Assembly: GCA_021639925.1 (NCBI GenBank)
Contig: JAJXEL010000006.1
Coordinates: forward strand, 1,373 to 31,209
Direction of reading: 5' to 3'
DNA length: 29,837 bases
Source of the DNA: Alphaproteobacteria bacterium
Lineage (GTDB): Bacteria; Pseudomonadota; Alphaproteobacteria; CAAGCB01; CAG-977
In this document: piece after piece, positions 17,047-24,078 of the stretch
How the letters are laid out: every line of letters starts with the position of its first letter
How positions within the stretch are numbered: position 1 is the stretch's first letter
The notes under the pieces: model-generated
Told to the model about the DNA's origin: nothing
Seen by the model: the letters and a program-made list of their open reading frames with translations, nothing else
Database searches by the model: none
Made by a program: the position numbers and the translations under genes

Positions 17047-17892
17047 GTGCCCAAACACTTTCATATTTCCGTTAAAACGCTTGTTATCACGGCAACGGCG
17101 GCATTAATCGGCGCCTGCGGCATAGCCGGGCTGCCCGACCCGTTTACCCAGCGTACAATCGTTACGCCCAAAGCGCCGTCTTCCGTCATTGTCTGCCGTT
17201 CCCAGCAATGCGCGCCGGCCAGAACGAATATGACACGCGAATTTTTATACAACAGCCTGCTGAACCTGTTTGACAATAATGTGGAAACAACCGTTTTAAT
17301 CTGCGACGCCGATCCGAATTCCAGAATGTGTTTTGAAAATTACATTCAGTTTAATATCAAGGCGGGCGTCACCCCGGCAACGGTTGTTATTGATTCTGCG
17401 AAAATCCTCAGCGTCAAACTGCAAAAAGACGCGCAGATCATCAACGTCGCTTTGGATTACAACATGCATTTCAACGCTGTCCGTCCGGCTTGCATGAGCT
17501 CTGCAAACGCCCTGTTTGTCAAATCGCCGGATTACGTTTTAATGGAAGACACCGGTTACGTCTGTAAATTCACAACCACGTCGGATTCAATGGTTTCAAA
17601 TGTGTTTGCCATTGATTATGTCGATTTGGATTACGGCGTCATCGGGGCGAATTATTCATTCGGCGTCGCGGGTCCCGCTTATGGCGGCGGCGCGGGATAT
17701 ATGTTGATGCGTTTCCAGAAAAACGCTTTCCCGTCGGATCCGAAAAAGTTTGTCCTGCCGAAAGGACCGCAGGAAACCCCGACGACGCCGACAACGGCGT
17801 CAGGCCAAACAAAACGGGAATACGGCGTTAAGACAGACGCGGCGAAGCTGGCGCCCGGCCAGTACAAAGTCACGCCTTTGCCGTTAAAATAA
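17047..17892 (+). CDS. Hypothetical lipoprotein
   Basis: I do not recognise this 281-residue protein. The start is taken as GTG 17047 because AAGAGG lies six bases before it; a TTG at 17032 sits upstream of that site. The N-terminus is a lipoprotein signal (HISVKTLVITATAALIGAC), with lipidation at Cys24 by inference. The mature part has several cysteines (for example VICRSQQC-type pairs written VIVCRSQQC, LICDADPNSRMC, and two more), suggesting disulfides in the periplasm. It also has a Gly-rich patch (GPAYGGGAGYM) and a Thr/Pro-rich tail (TPTTPTTASG). The AnmK-like gene follows 20 bases downstream, so they may be co-transcribed. Confidence 0.8.
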   Translation: MPKHFHISVKTLVITATAALIGACGIAGLPDPFTQRTIVTPKAPSSVIVCRSQQCAPARTNMTREFLYNSLLNLFDNNVETTVLICDADPNSRMCFENYIQFNIKAGVTPATVVIDSAKILSVKLQKDAQIINVALDYNMHFNAVRPACMSSANALFVKSPDYVLMEDTGYVCKFTTTSDSMVSNVFAIDYVDLDYGVIGANYSFGVAGPAYGGGAGYMLMRFQKNAFPSDPKKFVLPKGPQETPTTPTTASGQTKREYGVKTDAAKLAPGQYKVTPLPLK

Positions 17893-17912
17893 TTTTTCTG
17901 CAAGAGGAAACC

Positions 17913-19286
17913 TTGTCTATAAAAACAATCGGCATTATGACCGGCAATTCCTTGGACGCCGTCGACGCGGTTTTGTGCGAATTTGACAACGGGCGAATGA
18001 AAGACCTGGCTTCTTGTTCGCTGCCTTATCCGGCGGAATTAACAAACGACGTCATACGGCTGCGCGCGCAGATCGCCGCGCATGACAACGATCCGGCTTT
18101 TTTGGAAAACAATCCGTTTTTTGAACGCGTTCTGAAAAACTATACCCTTTTGGCCGCGCAGACCGTTAACACCCTGTGCGATCGGTCCGGTATTGACAAA
18201 TCGGAAATTGCCGCCGTCGGCTGGCACGGACAGACCTGCGGGCATTTTCCGCCTTCAATCGCCGCGGGGCAGCCGCCTTATACGCTGCAGATTTTTGACC
18301 CGGCCCGTTTAGCCGATCTGACCGGCCTGCCGGTGATTTACGATTTTCGTTCCGACGACCTGATGAACGGCGGGGAAGCGGCTCCTCTGGCGCCCGTTCA
18401 TAACCGGCATATCGCTGCCGATCTGCGGGAAAAAGGCGCTTTTCCCGTTGCTTTCTGCAATGCGGGCAATACCGGCAACATTGCCGTTATATCCGAAACA
18501 GACGACCGCAGGGACGTAACGCAGGGCTGGGATATCGGCCCCTTTAACCATTTCGCCGATATGTTGGTCCGCATGGCCAAAAGCGAACCGTGCGATCTGG
18601 ACGGTCGTTACGGCAGACAGGGGCAAATCGTGCCGGAACTGTTGTCCGAATTATTTGATACGGCCGCCGTAACGAACGAAGGCAAAAACTTTTATCTGCA
18701 GCCGCCGCCAAAATCTTCGGATCCCTGCTGGTATCGTTTGGATCTGCAGGACGCGCAAAAAGAATATGGTTTCAAAAACACGCTCAGGACAATAGAATAC
18801 CTCAGCGCTTACACATTCCTGTACACGTTATCCTTTATTCCCGAAAACGTCCGAATGCCGCACACGTTTCTGCTGTTCGGCGGAGGGTGGAAAAATCCTG
18901 TCGTTTTGGAAGATTTCAAAGAACTGTTCAAAGGAAACGGATTGGTTTTGGACCGCCATAAGACGTTGTTCGAACAAATCAGGGCGCGGTTTTCCGTCCC
19001 GCCTCAAATTGATTTTTCGGATAAATACGGTTACAGCGGCGCTTATATGGAAGCGCGTATTTTCGCTGATATGGCGAAGTGCCGCATTACCGCAGAACCG
19101 TTCAGCTTTCCTGAAACTACCGGGTGCAAAGCGCCGACTGTCGCCGGCATTTATGTTTTGCCGCAAACAACGCAAAAAACATATCTGTTGACCCGTTTAA
19201 TGGATCAGTATCAGACGGCCGGATTGATTAAAAACGAATGGAATAAAAAATACAGCCGCGCGGCCAAAGGCTGGCAGACCTTTTAA
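17913..19286 (+). CDS. anmK: Anhydro-N-acetylmuramic acid kinase-like protein
   Basis: AnmK phosphorylates and opens 1,6-anhydroMurNAc during peptidoglycan recycling. Motifs seen are GIMTGNSLDAVD (family G-x-S-G-T-S-L-D-G-x-D), GWHGQTCGHFP, YTLQIFDPARLADLTG, VIYDFRSDDLMNGGEAAPL, NAGNTGNIAV and WDIGPFNHFAD, whose Asp aligns with the catalytic Asp. At 457 residues it is longer than the usual 360-390, with extra sequence in the C-terminal half, and its first loop has Asn and Ala in place of Thr and Gly, so it is a divergent member. The start is TTG with AGAGG upstream. It overlaps the convergent ankyrin gene by four bases at the stop codons. Confidence 0.82.
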   Translation: MSIKTIGIMTGNSLDAVDAVLCEFDNGRMKDLASCSLPYPAELTNDVIRLRAQIAAHDNDPAFLENNPFFERVLKNYTLLAAQTVNTLCDRSGIDKSEIAAVGWHGQTCGHFPPSIAAGQPPYTLQIFDPARLADLTGLPVIYDFRSDDLMNGGEAAPLAPVHNRHIAADLREKGAFPVAFCNAGNTGNIAVISETDDRRDVTQGWDIGPFNHFADMLVRMAKSEPCDLDGRYGRQGQIVPELLSELFDTAAVTNEGKNFYLQPPPKSSDPCWYRLDLQDAQKEYGFKNTLRTIEYLSAYTFLYTLSFIPENVRMPHTFLLFGGGWKNPVVLEDFKELFKGNGLVLDRHKTLFEQIRARFSVPPQIDFSDKYGYSGAYMEARIFADMAKCRITAEPFSFPETTGCKAPTVAGIYVLPQTTQKTYLLTRLMDQYQTAGLIKNEWNKKYSRAAKGWQTF

Positions 19287-19804
19287 TTTCCCCGTTCTTC
19301 AGCTTGAATCAACAGCCGGATAATTTCCTGATTTTCCGCATAAGACAAAGCCGCATAATGATACATATCCCGGATTGAAGGATCGGCATTATTCTTTAAA
19401 AGAATGGAGACGGCAATCACATTTCCTTTCTGCGCGGCGATTATCAAGGCCGTGCGTCCGCGGACGTCCGCGGCATTAACGTCAGCCCCCGCCGCCAACA
19501 AAGCGTTCAGCGCCAAATATTCCGGCGATTGTTTTAAAAGAGACAGTTCCTCCAGCGCCTGAAAAATATCCTTTGTTTCTGCCCGCGAAACAACCGCGTT
19601 CAATTCGTCCCAGTTTCCCCGTTCCACCAACAGCATCAAAGGCGTCATACCGCCGGCCTCAGAAACATTAACGTTATTGTTTTGTCCGGCTAAAACGGAA
19701 ACTTTTTTCCAGTTTCCTTTTTGCGCGGCCGATAAAACAGGTTCCCGGAAAAAAGCGCAGGCCGAACAAAAAACAAGAATTAAAACCGGCATTTTCTTTA
19801 ACAT
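19283..19804 (-). CDS. Ankyrin-repeat lipoprotein
   Basis: The 173-residue product has a short lipoprotein-like signal (MLKKMPVLILVFCSAC) and three to four ankyrin repeats, the clearest being GGMTPLMLLVERGNWDELN, LNALLAAGADVNAADVRGRT and ALIIAAQKGNVIAVSILLKN. Such repeats bind other proteins; the partner is unknown and export suggests a periplasmic role. The ATG overlaps the stop region of the YgjP-like gene by seven bases, so it is the third gene of a YcgN-YgjP-ankyrin unit. Confidence 0.85.
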   Translation of the reverse strand: MLKKMPVLILVFCSACAFFREPVLSAAQKGNWKKVSVLAGQNNNVNVSEAGGMTPLMLLVERGNWDELNAVVSRAETKDIFQALEELSLLKQSPEYLALNALLAAGADVNAADVRGRTALIIAAQKGNVIAVSILLKNNADPSIRDMYHYAALSYAENQEIIRLLIQAEERGN

Positions 19805-20535
19805 AACAATTTATCCTCTTCGCTGCCGGCGAAACTGTATAAATAAGCCGTATTTTTTTTCAGCCACAGTTCAGCCTTTTTATAGGCCGGGCATAACCCG
19901 GCGACAACCCGCCAAAACGCGGCGGAATGATTCATTTCAACCAAATGGGCGACTTCATGCGCAATGACATAGTCCGCAACGAACAAAGGCGCCAATCCTA
20001 ATCGCCAGGACAAACTTAAATGCCCCGCCCCGGAACAGCTGCCCCATCTGGATACCGTATCGCGTATGGTGACTTTTTGAACTTTGACATTAATCAGTCC
20101 GGCGGTTTCCCGCGCTTTTTTCAAAGCGTAAAGCGCAAATTCCTTTTTTAAAAAATCCCGGACGCGCCGCGCCAGATGTTCCGCCCGCCCCGACACCCAG
20201 ATCACGCTGCCGTCAATCCAGACGCCCCGGCGGGCTGACGGCGAATGATGAATAACGACCTGTTTTCCTAAAAAAGATAACGGCATATCGTTTCGAAAAA
20301 CGACTTTTTGCGGCAAACTGTCCAGCTGAGCGGCAACCCAGTCCGCCTTGCTTTGCGCGAAAGCCAGTCCTGTCTGCCGGGAAACCCGCAGCGGCAGAAC
20401 CAAAACAATCCGGCCGGATTTTCGGCTGACTTTTAAACGAACGCGTTTTGCCTGCGGATTGCGTTCAACCAGAATGGGAATTTTCGTTCCCTGATAATAA
20501 ACCGCCGCTGCCGCCTGCTGTTTACTTTTGATCAT
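19798..20535 (-). CDS. YgjP/DUF45-family zinc metallohydrolase-like protein
   Basis: The 245-residue protein has the M48/SprT-like zinc signature of the YgjP (DUF45) family: ADYVIAHEVAHLVEMNHS, where HEVAH and the later His bind metal and Glu is the base, preceded by VSRWGSCSGAGHLSLSWRL, and NHSAAFWRVV after it. Members are annotated as metal-dependent hydrolases; the physiological substrate is not settled. The open frame can be extended to 20718, but that would cover most of the ycgN-like gene's end; ATG 20535 overlaps its stop as ATGA and is the better start. Confidence 0.9.
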   Translation of the reverse strand: MIKSKQQAAAAVYYQGTKIPILVERNPQAKRVRLKVSRKSGRIVLVLPLRVSRQTGLAFAQSKADWVAAQLDSLPQKVVFRNDMPLSFLGKQVVIHHSPSARRGVWIDGSVIWVSGRAEHLARRVRDFLKKEFALYALKKARETAGLINVKVQKVTIRDTVSRWGSCSGAGHLSLSWRLGLAPLFVADYVIAHEVAHLVEMNHSAAFWRVVAGLCPAYKKAELWLKKNTAYLYSFAGSEEDKLLC

Positions 20536-20975
20536 AAATCGTCCCAATCCACGATATAATTCTGGAATTCTTCTTCGGGTTTCGGAGAAACGCACCGTCC
20601 CGCGGCAGACATTCCGGCCTGATGTACGCTTAAAGGCGATCCGGTAACCAGCGGGTGCCACGGCGGCAAAGGCTGCCCCGCGTCCAACAAACGATACGCG
20701 CATGTTTTCGGCAGCCAATAACAGTATTTCAGGGTTTCGGGAGTGATTCGTTTACATTCCGGAACATAGCGGCTGCGTTTTTCATAATGCCGGCACCGGC
20801 AGGTCGTACGATCCAGCAGACGGCAGGCAATATTTGTGAAAGCCAAAGTGCCGTCGTCTTCAAAAACGACTTTTTCCAAACAGCATTTGCCGCAACCGTC
20901 GCACAAAGCTTCCCATTCTTCGCCGGTCATTTCCGACAGCTTTTTCGTTTCCCAAAAACGGTTTTGCTTTTTCAA
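20532..20975 (-). CDS. YcgN/UPF0260-type cysteine cluster protein
   Basis: This 147-residue protein matches the UPF0260 (YcgN) family of small cytoplasmic proteins with a Cys-rich metal-chelating motif: LCDGCGKCCLEK near the N-terminus, then CRLLD, CRCRHY, ECKRI, YCYWLPKTCAYR and GRCVSP. The family is related to the YkgJ zinc/iron-chelating group; its function is unknown. It starts with TTG, preceded by GGGGGAGAG. The start is only about 20 bases downstream of the mucR terminator stem, so expression may depend on read-through. It is coupled by ATGA to the YgjP-like gene. Confidence 0.88.
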   Translation of the reverse strand: MKKQNRFWETKKLSEMTGEEWEALCDGCGKCCLEKVVFEDDGTLAFTNIACRLLDRTTCRCRHYEKRSRYVPECKRITPETLKYCYWLPKTCAYRLLDAGQPLPPWHPLVTGSPLSVHQAGMSAAGRCVSPKPEEEFQNYIVDWDDL

Positions 20976-20989
20976 GCCGGCTCTCCCCC

Positions 20990-21023
20990 TTAAAAAAAGG
21001 CATCACCCGAAAGTAATGCCTTC
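20990..21023 (-). terminator. Terminator after mucR
   Basis: On the minus strand AAGGCAT (21022-21016) pairs with ATGCCTT (21003-20997) around a 12-base loop and is followed by a T-run. A T-run also follows on the plus strand, so it may work in both directions. Confidence 0.8.
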
Positions 21024-21028
21024 TTTTT

Positions 21029-21433
21029 TTATTTTTTAGAACGCATTCCCAACCCTATTTTTTTTGCCAGCCCGGACCGGCGTTCCGCATAATTGGGCGC
21101 AACCATCGGGTAATCCGCCGACAGGTTCCAACGCGCGCGGTATTCTTCCGGAGTCATATTATAAGCTGTTTTTAAATGACGTTTAAGCATTTTTAATTTT
21201 TTACCGTCTTCCAAACAAACGATATAATCCGGAAAAACGGACTTTTTAACCGGCACGGCAGGCTGCAGCTGTTCCGCTTCGGGTTCCGGGACAGTAACGC
21301 CGGCCAGGGCACGGTATACTTCCTGGATTAACTTCGGCAGATCGGCCGCGGGAACTTCATTATTGGAAATATGCGCGGAAACGATTTCCGTTGTAAACGC
21401 TAAAAGATCTTCATTTGTAAAAGATTCAGACAT
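21029..21433 (-). CDS. mucR: MucR/Ros family zinc-finger-like transcriptional regulator
   Basis: The 134-residue protein carries the MucR core: SVFPDYIVCLEDGKKLKMLKRHL, MTPEEYRARWNLSADYPMVAP and NYAERRSGLAKKIGLG. The N-terminal 50 residues (MSESFTNEDLLAFTTEIVSAH) match the oligomerisation region. MucR binds AT-rich DNA and controls exopolysaccharide, motility and cell-cycle genes in alphaproteobacteria. The finger keeps Cys, Asp and one His but has Ala-Tyr where Ros has the second His, so zinc may be absent, as reported for some Mesorhizobium homologues. ATG 21433 is chosen over 21493 because AGGAG lies six bases upstream. Confidence 0.93.
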   Translation of the reverse strand: MSESFTNEDLLAFTTEIVSAHISNNEVPAADLPKLIQEVYRALAGVTVPEPEAEQLQPAVPVKKSVFPDYIVCLEDGKKLKMLKRHLKTAYNMTPEEYRARWNLSADYPMVAPNYAERRSGLAKKIGLGMRSKK

Positions 21434-21464
21434 TATCATCTCCTGATCAAATGTTACAGGGTTT

Positions 21465-21493
21465 CTTATAAAATAATCTAAAAAAAAGTGCAA
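21465..21493 (-). promoter_or_regulatory. Promoter for mucR
   Basis: Minus-strand TTGCAC (21493-21488), 17 bases including a run of eight T, TATAAG (21470-21465). Start near 21458 gives a leader of about 25 bases. The AT-rich spacer resembles MucR binding DNA, so autoregulation is possible. Confidence 0.55.
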
Positions 21494-21510
21494 GTTTTAA
21501 TCAGTATACT

Positions 21511-22566
21511 TTAGCCTTTTTCTAAAAAACAGGCGTCCCCGTAAGAAAAAAACCTGTATTCGCTTTGTATTGCATACCGGTAGGCGTCCTTCATACACGC
21601 CGTGCCGCAAAACGCGCAGACCAGCATAAATAAAGTCGAACACGGCAAATGAAAATTTGTAAATAAAGCGTCCACGGCTTTGAATTTATATCCCGGCGTA
21701 ATAAAAATTGACGTTTCCCGGTGAAACGGCCGGATTGTTCCCGTTTCGTCCGCCGCGCTTTCCAATAAACGCAAAGCCGTCGTGCCGATTGAAACGATCC
21801 GCCGCCCGTCCTGTTTCGCCCGCGTGATCCGCCGCGCGTTTTCGGGCGATATATGCCCGAATTCGGCATGCATGACATGATCTTTAGTATCCGCGGCCTT
21901 TACCGGTAAAAAGGTCCCGCCGCCGACATGCAGCGTAATTTTAACGTTTTCGATTCCCATCGCGTCAATTTTCGCCAGCAGCTCTTTTGTAAAATGCAGG
22001 CCGGCCGTCGGCGCGGCGACGGCGCCGTCATGCGCGGCGTATACCGTCTGATAATTTCTCCTGTCGTCTTCATATCCTTCCTTTTCCCGGTGAATATAAG
22101 GCGGCAGCGGCATAACGCCGTATTTTTCCAACGCGGCGAACAACAAAGAAGAATCCGTCAAAAATTCCAAAATAACCGTTCCGCTTTCGCCGCGGCCCAG
22201 AACACGCGCTTCCAGCGCGGCGGCCTGCGGATCGTTCGGCGGGTAAAAACACACGATATCATTTTCGCGCAGACGGCGCGCATTTTTAACCAACGCTTCC
22301 CACTGATTTAAACCGACCGCCTTAAACAACGTCGCTTCAATCGCCGCATCTCCGCGCTTTCCGAACAAACGCGCGGGAATGACCCTGGTATCGTTAAAAA
22401 CCAGCAGATCGTTTGCGCGCAACAAAGACGGAAAATCGGAAATATGGCCGTCAACAAAAGAATCCGGCGGACAAACATGCAGCAGCCCGGCGGATTCCCG
22501 CGGTTCTGCCGGCCGGGAAGCGATTCTTTCCTTCGGCAGAACAAAATCAAAATCAGAAACTAACAA
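21511..22566 (-). CDS. queA: tRNA preQ1(34) S-adenosylmethionine ribosyltransferase-isomerase QueA
   Basis: QueA transfers and isomerises the ribosyl part of SAM onto preQ1 at tRNA position 34, forming epoxyqueuosine. The 351-residue form starts (M)LVSDFDFVLPKERIA and has NDTRVIPARLFG, YGVMPLPPYI, YQTVYAAHDGAVAAPTAGLHF, HVGGGTFLPV, SIGTTALRLLES and TNFHLPCSTLFMLVCAF, all typical. The longest frame begins at 22611 inside the SUKH gene; TTG 22566, four bases past that gene's stop, gives the usual QueA N-terminus. The downstream tgt gene usually found with queA is not here. Confidence 0.95.
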   Translation of the reverse strand: MLVSDFDFVLPKERIASRPAEPRESAGLLHVCPPDSFVDGHISDFPSLLRANDLLVFNDTRVIPARLFGKRGDAAIEATLFKAVGLNQWEALVKNARRLRENDIVCFYPPNDPQAAALEARVLGRGESGTVILEFLTDSSLLFAALEKYGVMPLPPYIHREKEGYEDDRRNYQTVYAAHDGAVAAPTAGLHFTKELLAKIDAMGIENVKITLHVGGGTFLPVKAADTKDHVMHAEFGHISPENARRITRAKQDGRRIVSIGTTALRLLESAADETGTIRPFHRETSIFITPGYKFKAVDALFTNFHLPCSTLFMLVCAFCGTACMKDAYRYAIQSEYRFFSYGDACFLEKG

Positions 22567-22570
22567 AGCA

Positions 22571-23011
22571 TTACAACCGGGGAGAAACAACACCTTCAAA
22601 CATGGCGTCAAAAGCGTCGAAGTCTTCCATCACGTCATGGCCTGTAAAATCCAGAACTTCATACTTTTCGTTCGCCGTGTTGTAAACATACAGATCATCG
22701 TCCGCGCGGCCTAACAGAACGCAGCCTTCCAGATCATCGTTGTATTCGGAAAAGTCTTCGTTCGCCGTCACGATATCGTTTAACGTATAATTGCTTTCGG
22801 GATCCGTTACCTGATCGGTGCTGAAAAATTCAATGCCGTTCCAGGCAAAGCCGTTGACTTCCCTTAAAAAGTCAATATATCCCTGCGGGACGGGCGGCAG
22901 GCCGATTTCGGCCATGTCTTTTTGGCATTGCGCCAGATCTTTGCTGGAAGCGGGACGGACAATCATCGCGCCGTCATCGTCGGCCAGTTTTTTCAGAATA
23001 TCTTCAATCAT
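22571..23011 (-). CDS. SMI1/KNR4 (SUKH) family protein, candidate immunity protein
   Basis: The 146-residue acidic protein shows the SUKH core: LPPVPQGYIDFLREVNGFAWNG followed by IEFFSTDQV, then VLLGRADDDLYVYN and a C-terminal helix DFDAFDAMF. SUKH proteins are best known as immunity proteins that bind and block polymorphic toxins, notably nucleases; YrhA-like members are single genes of unknown role. It lies 72 bases downstream of an HNH nuclease gene in the same direction, the usual toxin-then-immunity order, and has a possible promoter of its own at 23049. ATG has AGGAAAG upstream. queA follows after four bases. Confidence 0.85.
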   Translation of the reverse strand: MIEDILKKLADDDGAMIVRPASSKDLAQCQKDMAEIGLPPVPQGYIDFLREVNGFAWNGIEFFSTDQVTDPESNYTLNDIVTANEDFSEYNDDLEGCVLLGRADDDLYVYNTANEKYEVLDFTGHDVMEDFDAFDAMFEGVVSPRL

Positions 23012-23048
23012 TATTCTTTCCTAAGCAGTGATAAACCAATTTCGGTGT

Positions 23049-23077
23049 ATTTTAGAGGAGAAAATCCGTTTCTTCAA
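23049..23077 (-). promoter_or_regulatory. Possible promoter for the SUKH gene
   Basis: Minus-strand TTGAAG (23077-23072), 17 bases, TAAAAT (23054-23049), in the gap between the HNH and SUKH genes. It would allow the candidate immunity protein to be made independently of the nuclease. Confidence 0.35.
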
Positions 23078-23083
23078 CAGTTT

Positions 23084-23677
23084 TTAACGCCCCTGACGTT
23101 TTTGCGCCATTTGAACGACCGCCGTATTCAGCTGTTCGCGCGACCGGGCCGGACGTTTCCAGACCATATCGTCGCTCCACGGCAGTTTGATTTTCACTCC
23201 CGCGTTTAAATTTTGATTTTTAATCTGCGGATCAATCACGTCGTGGTGCAGCTCGTCATGCGGTTTGATCGGCATAATGATCAAGTTTTTAAAATTATTC
23301 GTCCCGCCGCCGTGAATCGGCAGTTTATGATGAACGTTATACCCGTTGACGCTGTATCCTTTGCGCATCGTCGCCAGGCCGGCGTCGGAAATCCCCATGG
23401 CGCGCAGTTCTTTTTCAAAATGCTGCGCGACATATTTTAAAAAGGCCGGCCGGACTTCTTTTTTAAACTGCTCGCGCATGGCTTCGCGTTGTTTTTTGGG
23501 CGGCGATTTAAATTCAACCTCTTTTAAACGAAAGCCGTTGATAACGTCAAAGTCGAATTGTCCCCGCGCGGCGCGTTCTTTGTCCGCCGTTTTCGCCGGG
23601 CGGCCGTTATTATAGCCATACTGCGCCCCGGCGTTTCCCCGGCGGGCGCGTTTTGTATGGGTGTATTCTTTTACCAT
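23084..23677 (-). CDS. HNH-type nuclease, candidate orphan toxin domain
   Basis: The 197-residue basic protein ends in an HNH/His-Me-type nuclease signature: NVHHKLPIHGGGTNNFKN (His116, His117, Asn128, Asn131) followed by KPHDELHHDVI with His140 and His144-145, like the catalytic module of colicin-type and polymorphic DNase toxins. The first 60 residues are Arg/Lys/Gly-rich. No signal peptide, no translocation domain and no pre-toxin region are present, so it is either a cytoplasmic nuclease or a detached toxin module. AGGGA precedes the ATG by about seven bases. A strong terminator sits only 14 bases upstream of the start. The SUKH gene follows it. Confidence 0.8.
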   Translation of the reverse strand: MVKEYTHTKRARRGNAGAQYGYNNGRPAKTADKERAARGQFDFDVINGFRLKEVEFKSPPKKQREAMREQFKKEVRPAFLKYVAQHFEKELRAMGISDAGLATMRKGYSVNGYNVHHKLPIHGGGTNNFKNLIIMPIKPHDELHHDVIDPQIKNQNLNAGVKIKLPWSDDMVWKRPARSREQLNTAVVQMAQKRQGR

Positions 23678-23690
23678 GAAAAATCCCTAT

Positions 23691-23734
23691 AAAAAAAGGT
23701 GTGCGACTGATAAACAGCCTAGCACACCTTTTTT
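23691..23734 (-). terminator. Strong bidirectional terminator before the HNH gene
   Basis: A 13-base-pair stem AAAAAAGGTGTGC/GCACACCTTTTTT (23692-23704 with 23722-23734) with a 17-base loop and A/T-runs on both sides. In the minus direction it ends transcripts from the TM1266-type gene just before the HNH start codon. Confidence 0.92.
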
Positions 23735-23768
23735 GTCGGATAAAGGTATTTTTTGTCTAAAAACCCCT

Positions 23769-24014
23769 TTAAATCATCATTGTTTTTATCTGAATATTCC
23801 CCAGCTTGTTCAATTCTTCAGACAACTGCAGAATTTTTTCTTCAGGCGCTTCCATAACGACGGAAACAATAAACATCTGGCGGGAACGATGGGGAACCCC
23901 CATGCGGGCGATAATATAATCCCCGTACTGCGTCAAAAGGTCGTTGACCGGGCAGGCGGATTTTTCACGGTTGGAAATAACGATGGCGACTTCGGCCAGT
24001 TTTAATTCGGACAT
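23769..24014 (-). CDS. TM1266-type iron-only hydrogenase system putative regulator
   Basis: The 81-residue protein matches the TM1266 family of small ACT-like (NikR C-terminal-like) proteins: AEVAIVISNREKSACPVN, LLTQYGDYIIARMGVPHR and SRQMFIVSVVMEAPEEKI followed by LNKLGNIQIKTMM. The family is found mostly in anaerobes that also carry [FeFe]-hydrogenase maturation genes and is thought to be regulatory; the ligand is unknown. The start ATG 24014 is chosen because AGGAG lies eight bases upstream; the frame opens at 24068. It follows the DTW gene by about 64 bases and ends at a strong terminator. No hydrogenase gene is in this window. Confidence 0.88.
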   Translation of the reverse strand: MSELKLAEVAIVISNREKSACPVNDLLTQYGDYIIARMGVPHRSRQMFIVSVVMEAPEEKILQLSEELNKLGNIQIKTMMI

Positions 24015-24078
24015 TTTAAATTCTCCTGAAATATTTAACCTGTTTTCAGGATAAAAGAAGTTTTTCAAAAAAGCAAAA

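Noticed and set aside
20536..20718. N-terminal extension of the YgjP-like protein
   Set aside because: It lies over the YcgN-like gene; the ATGA-coupled start is natural.
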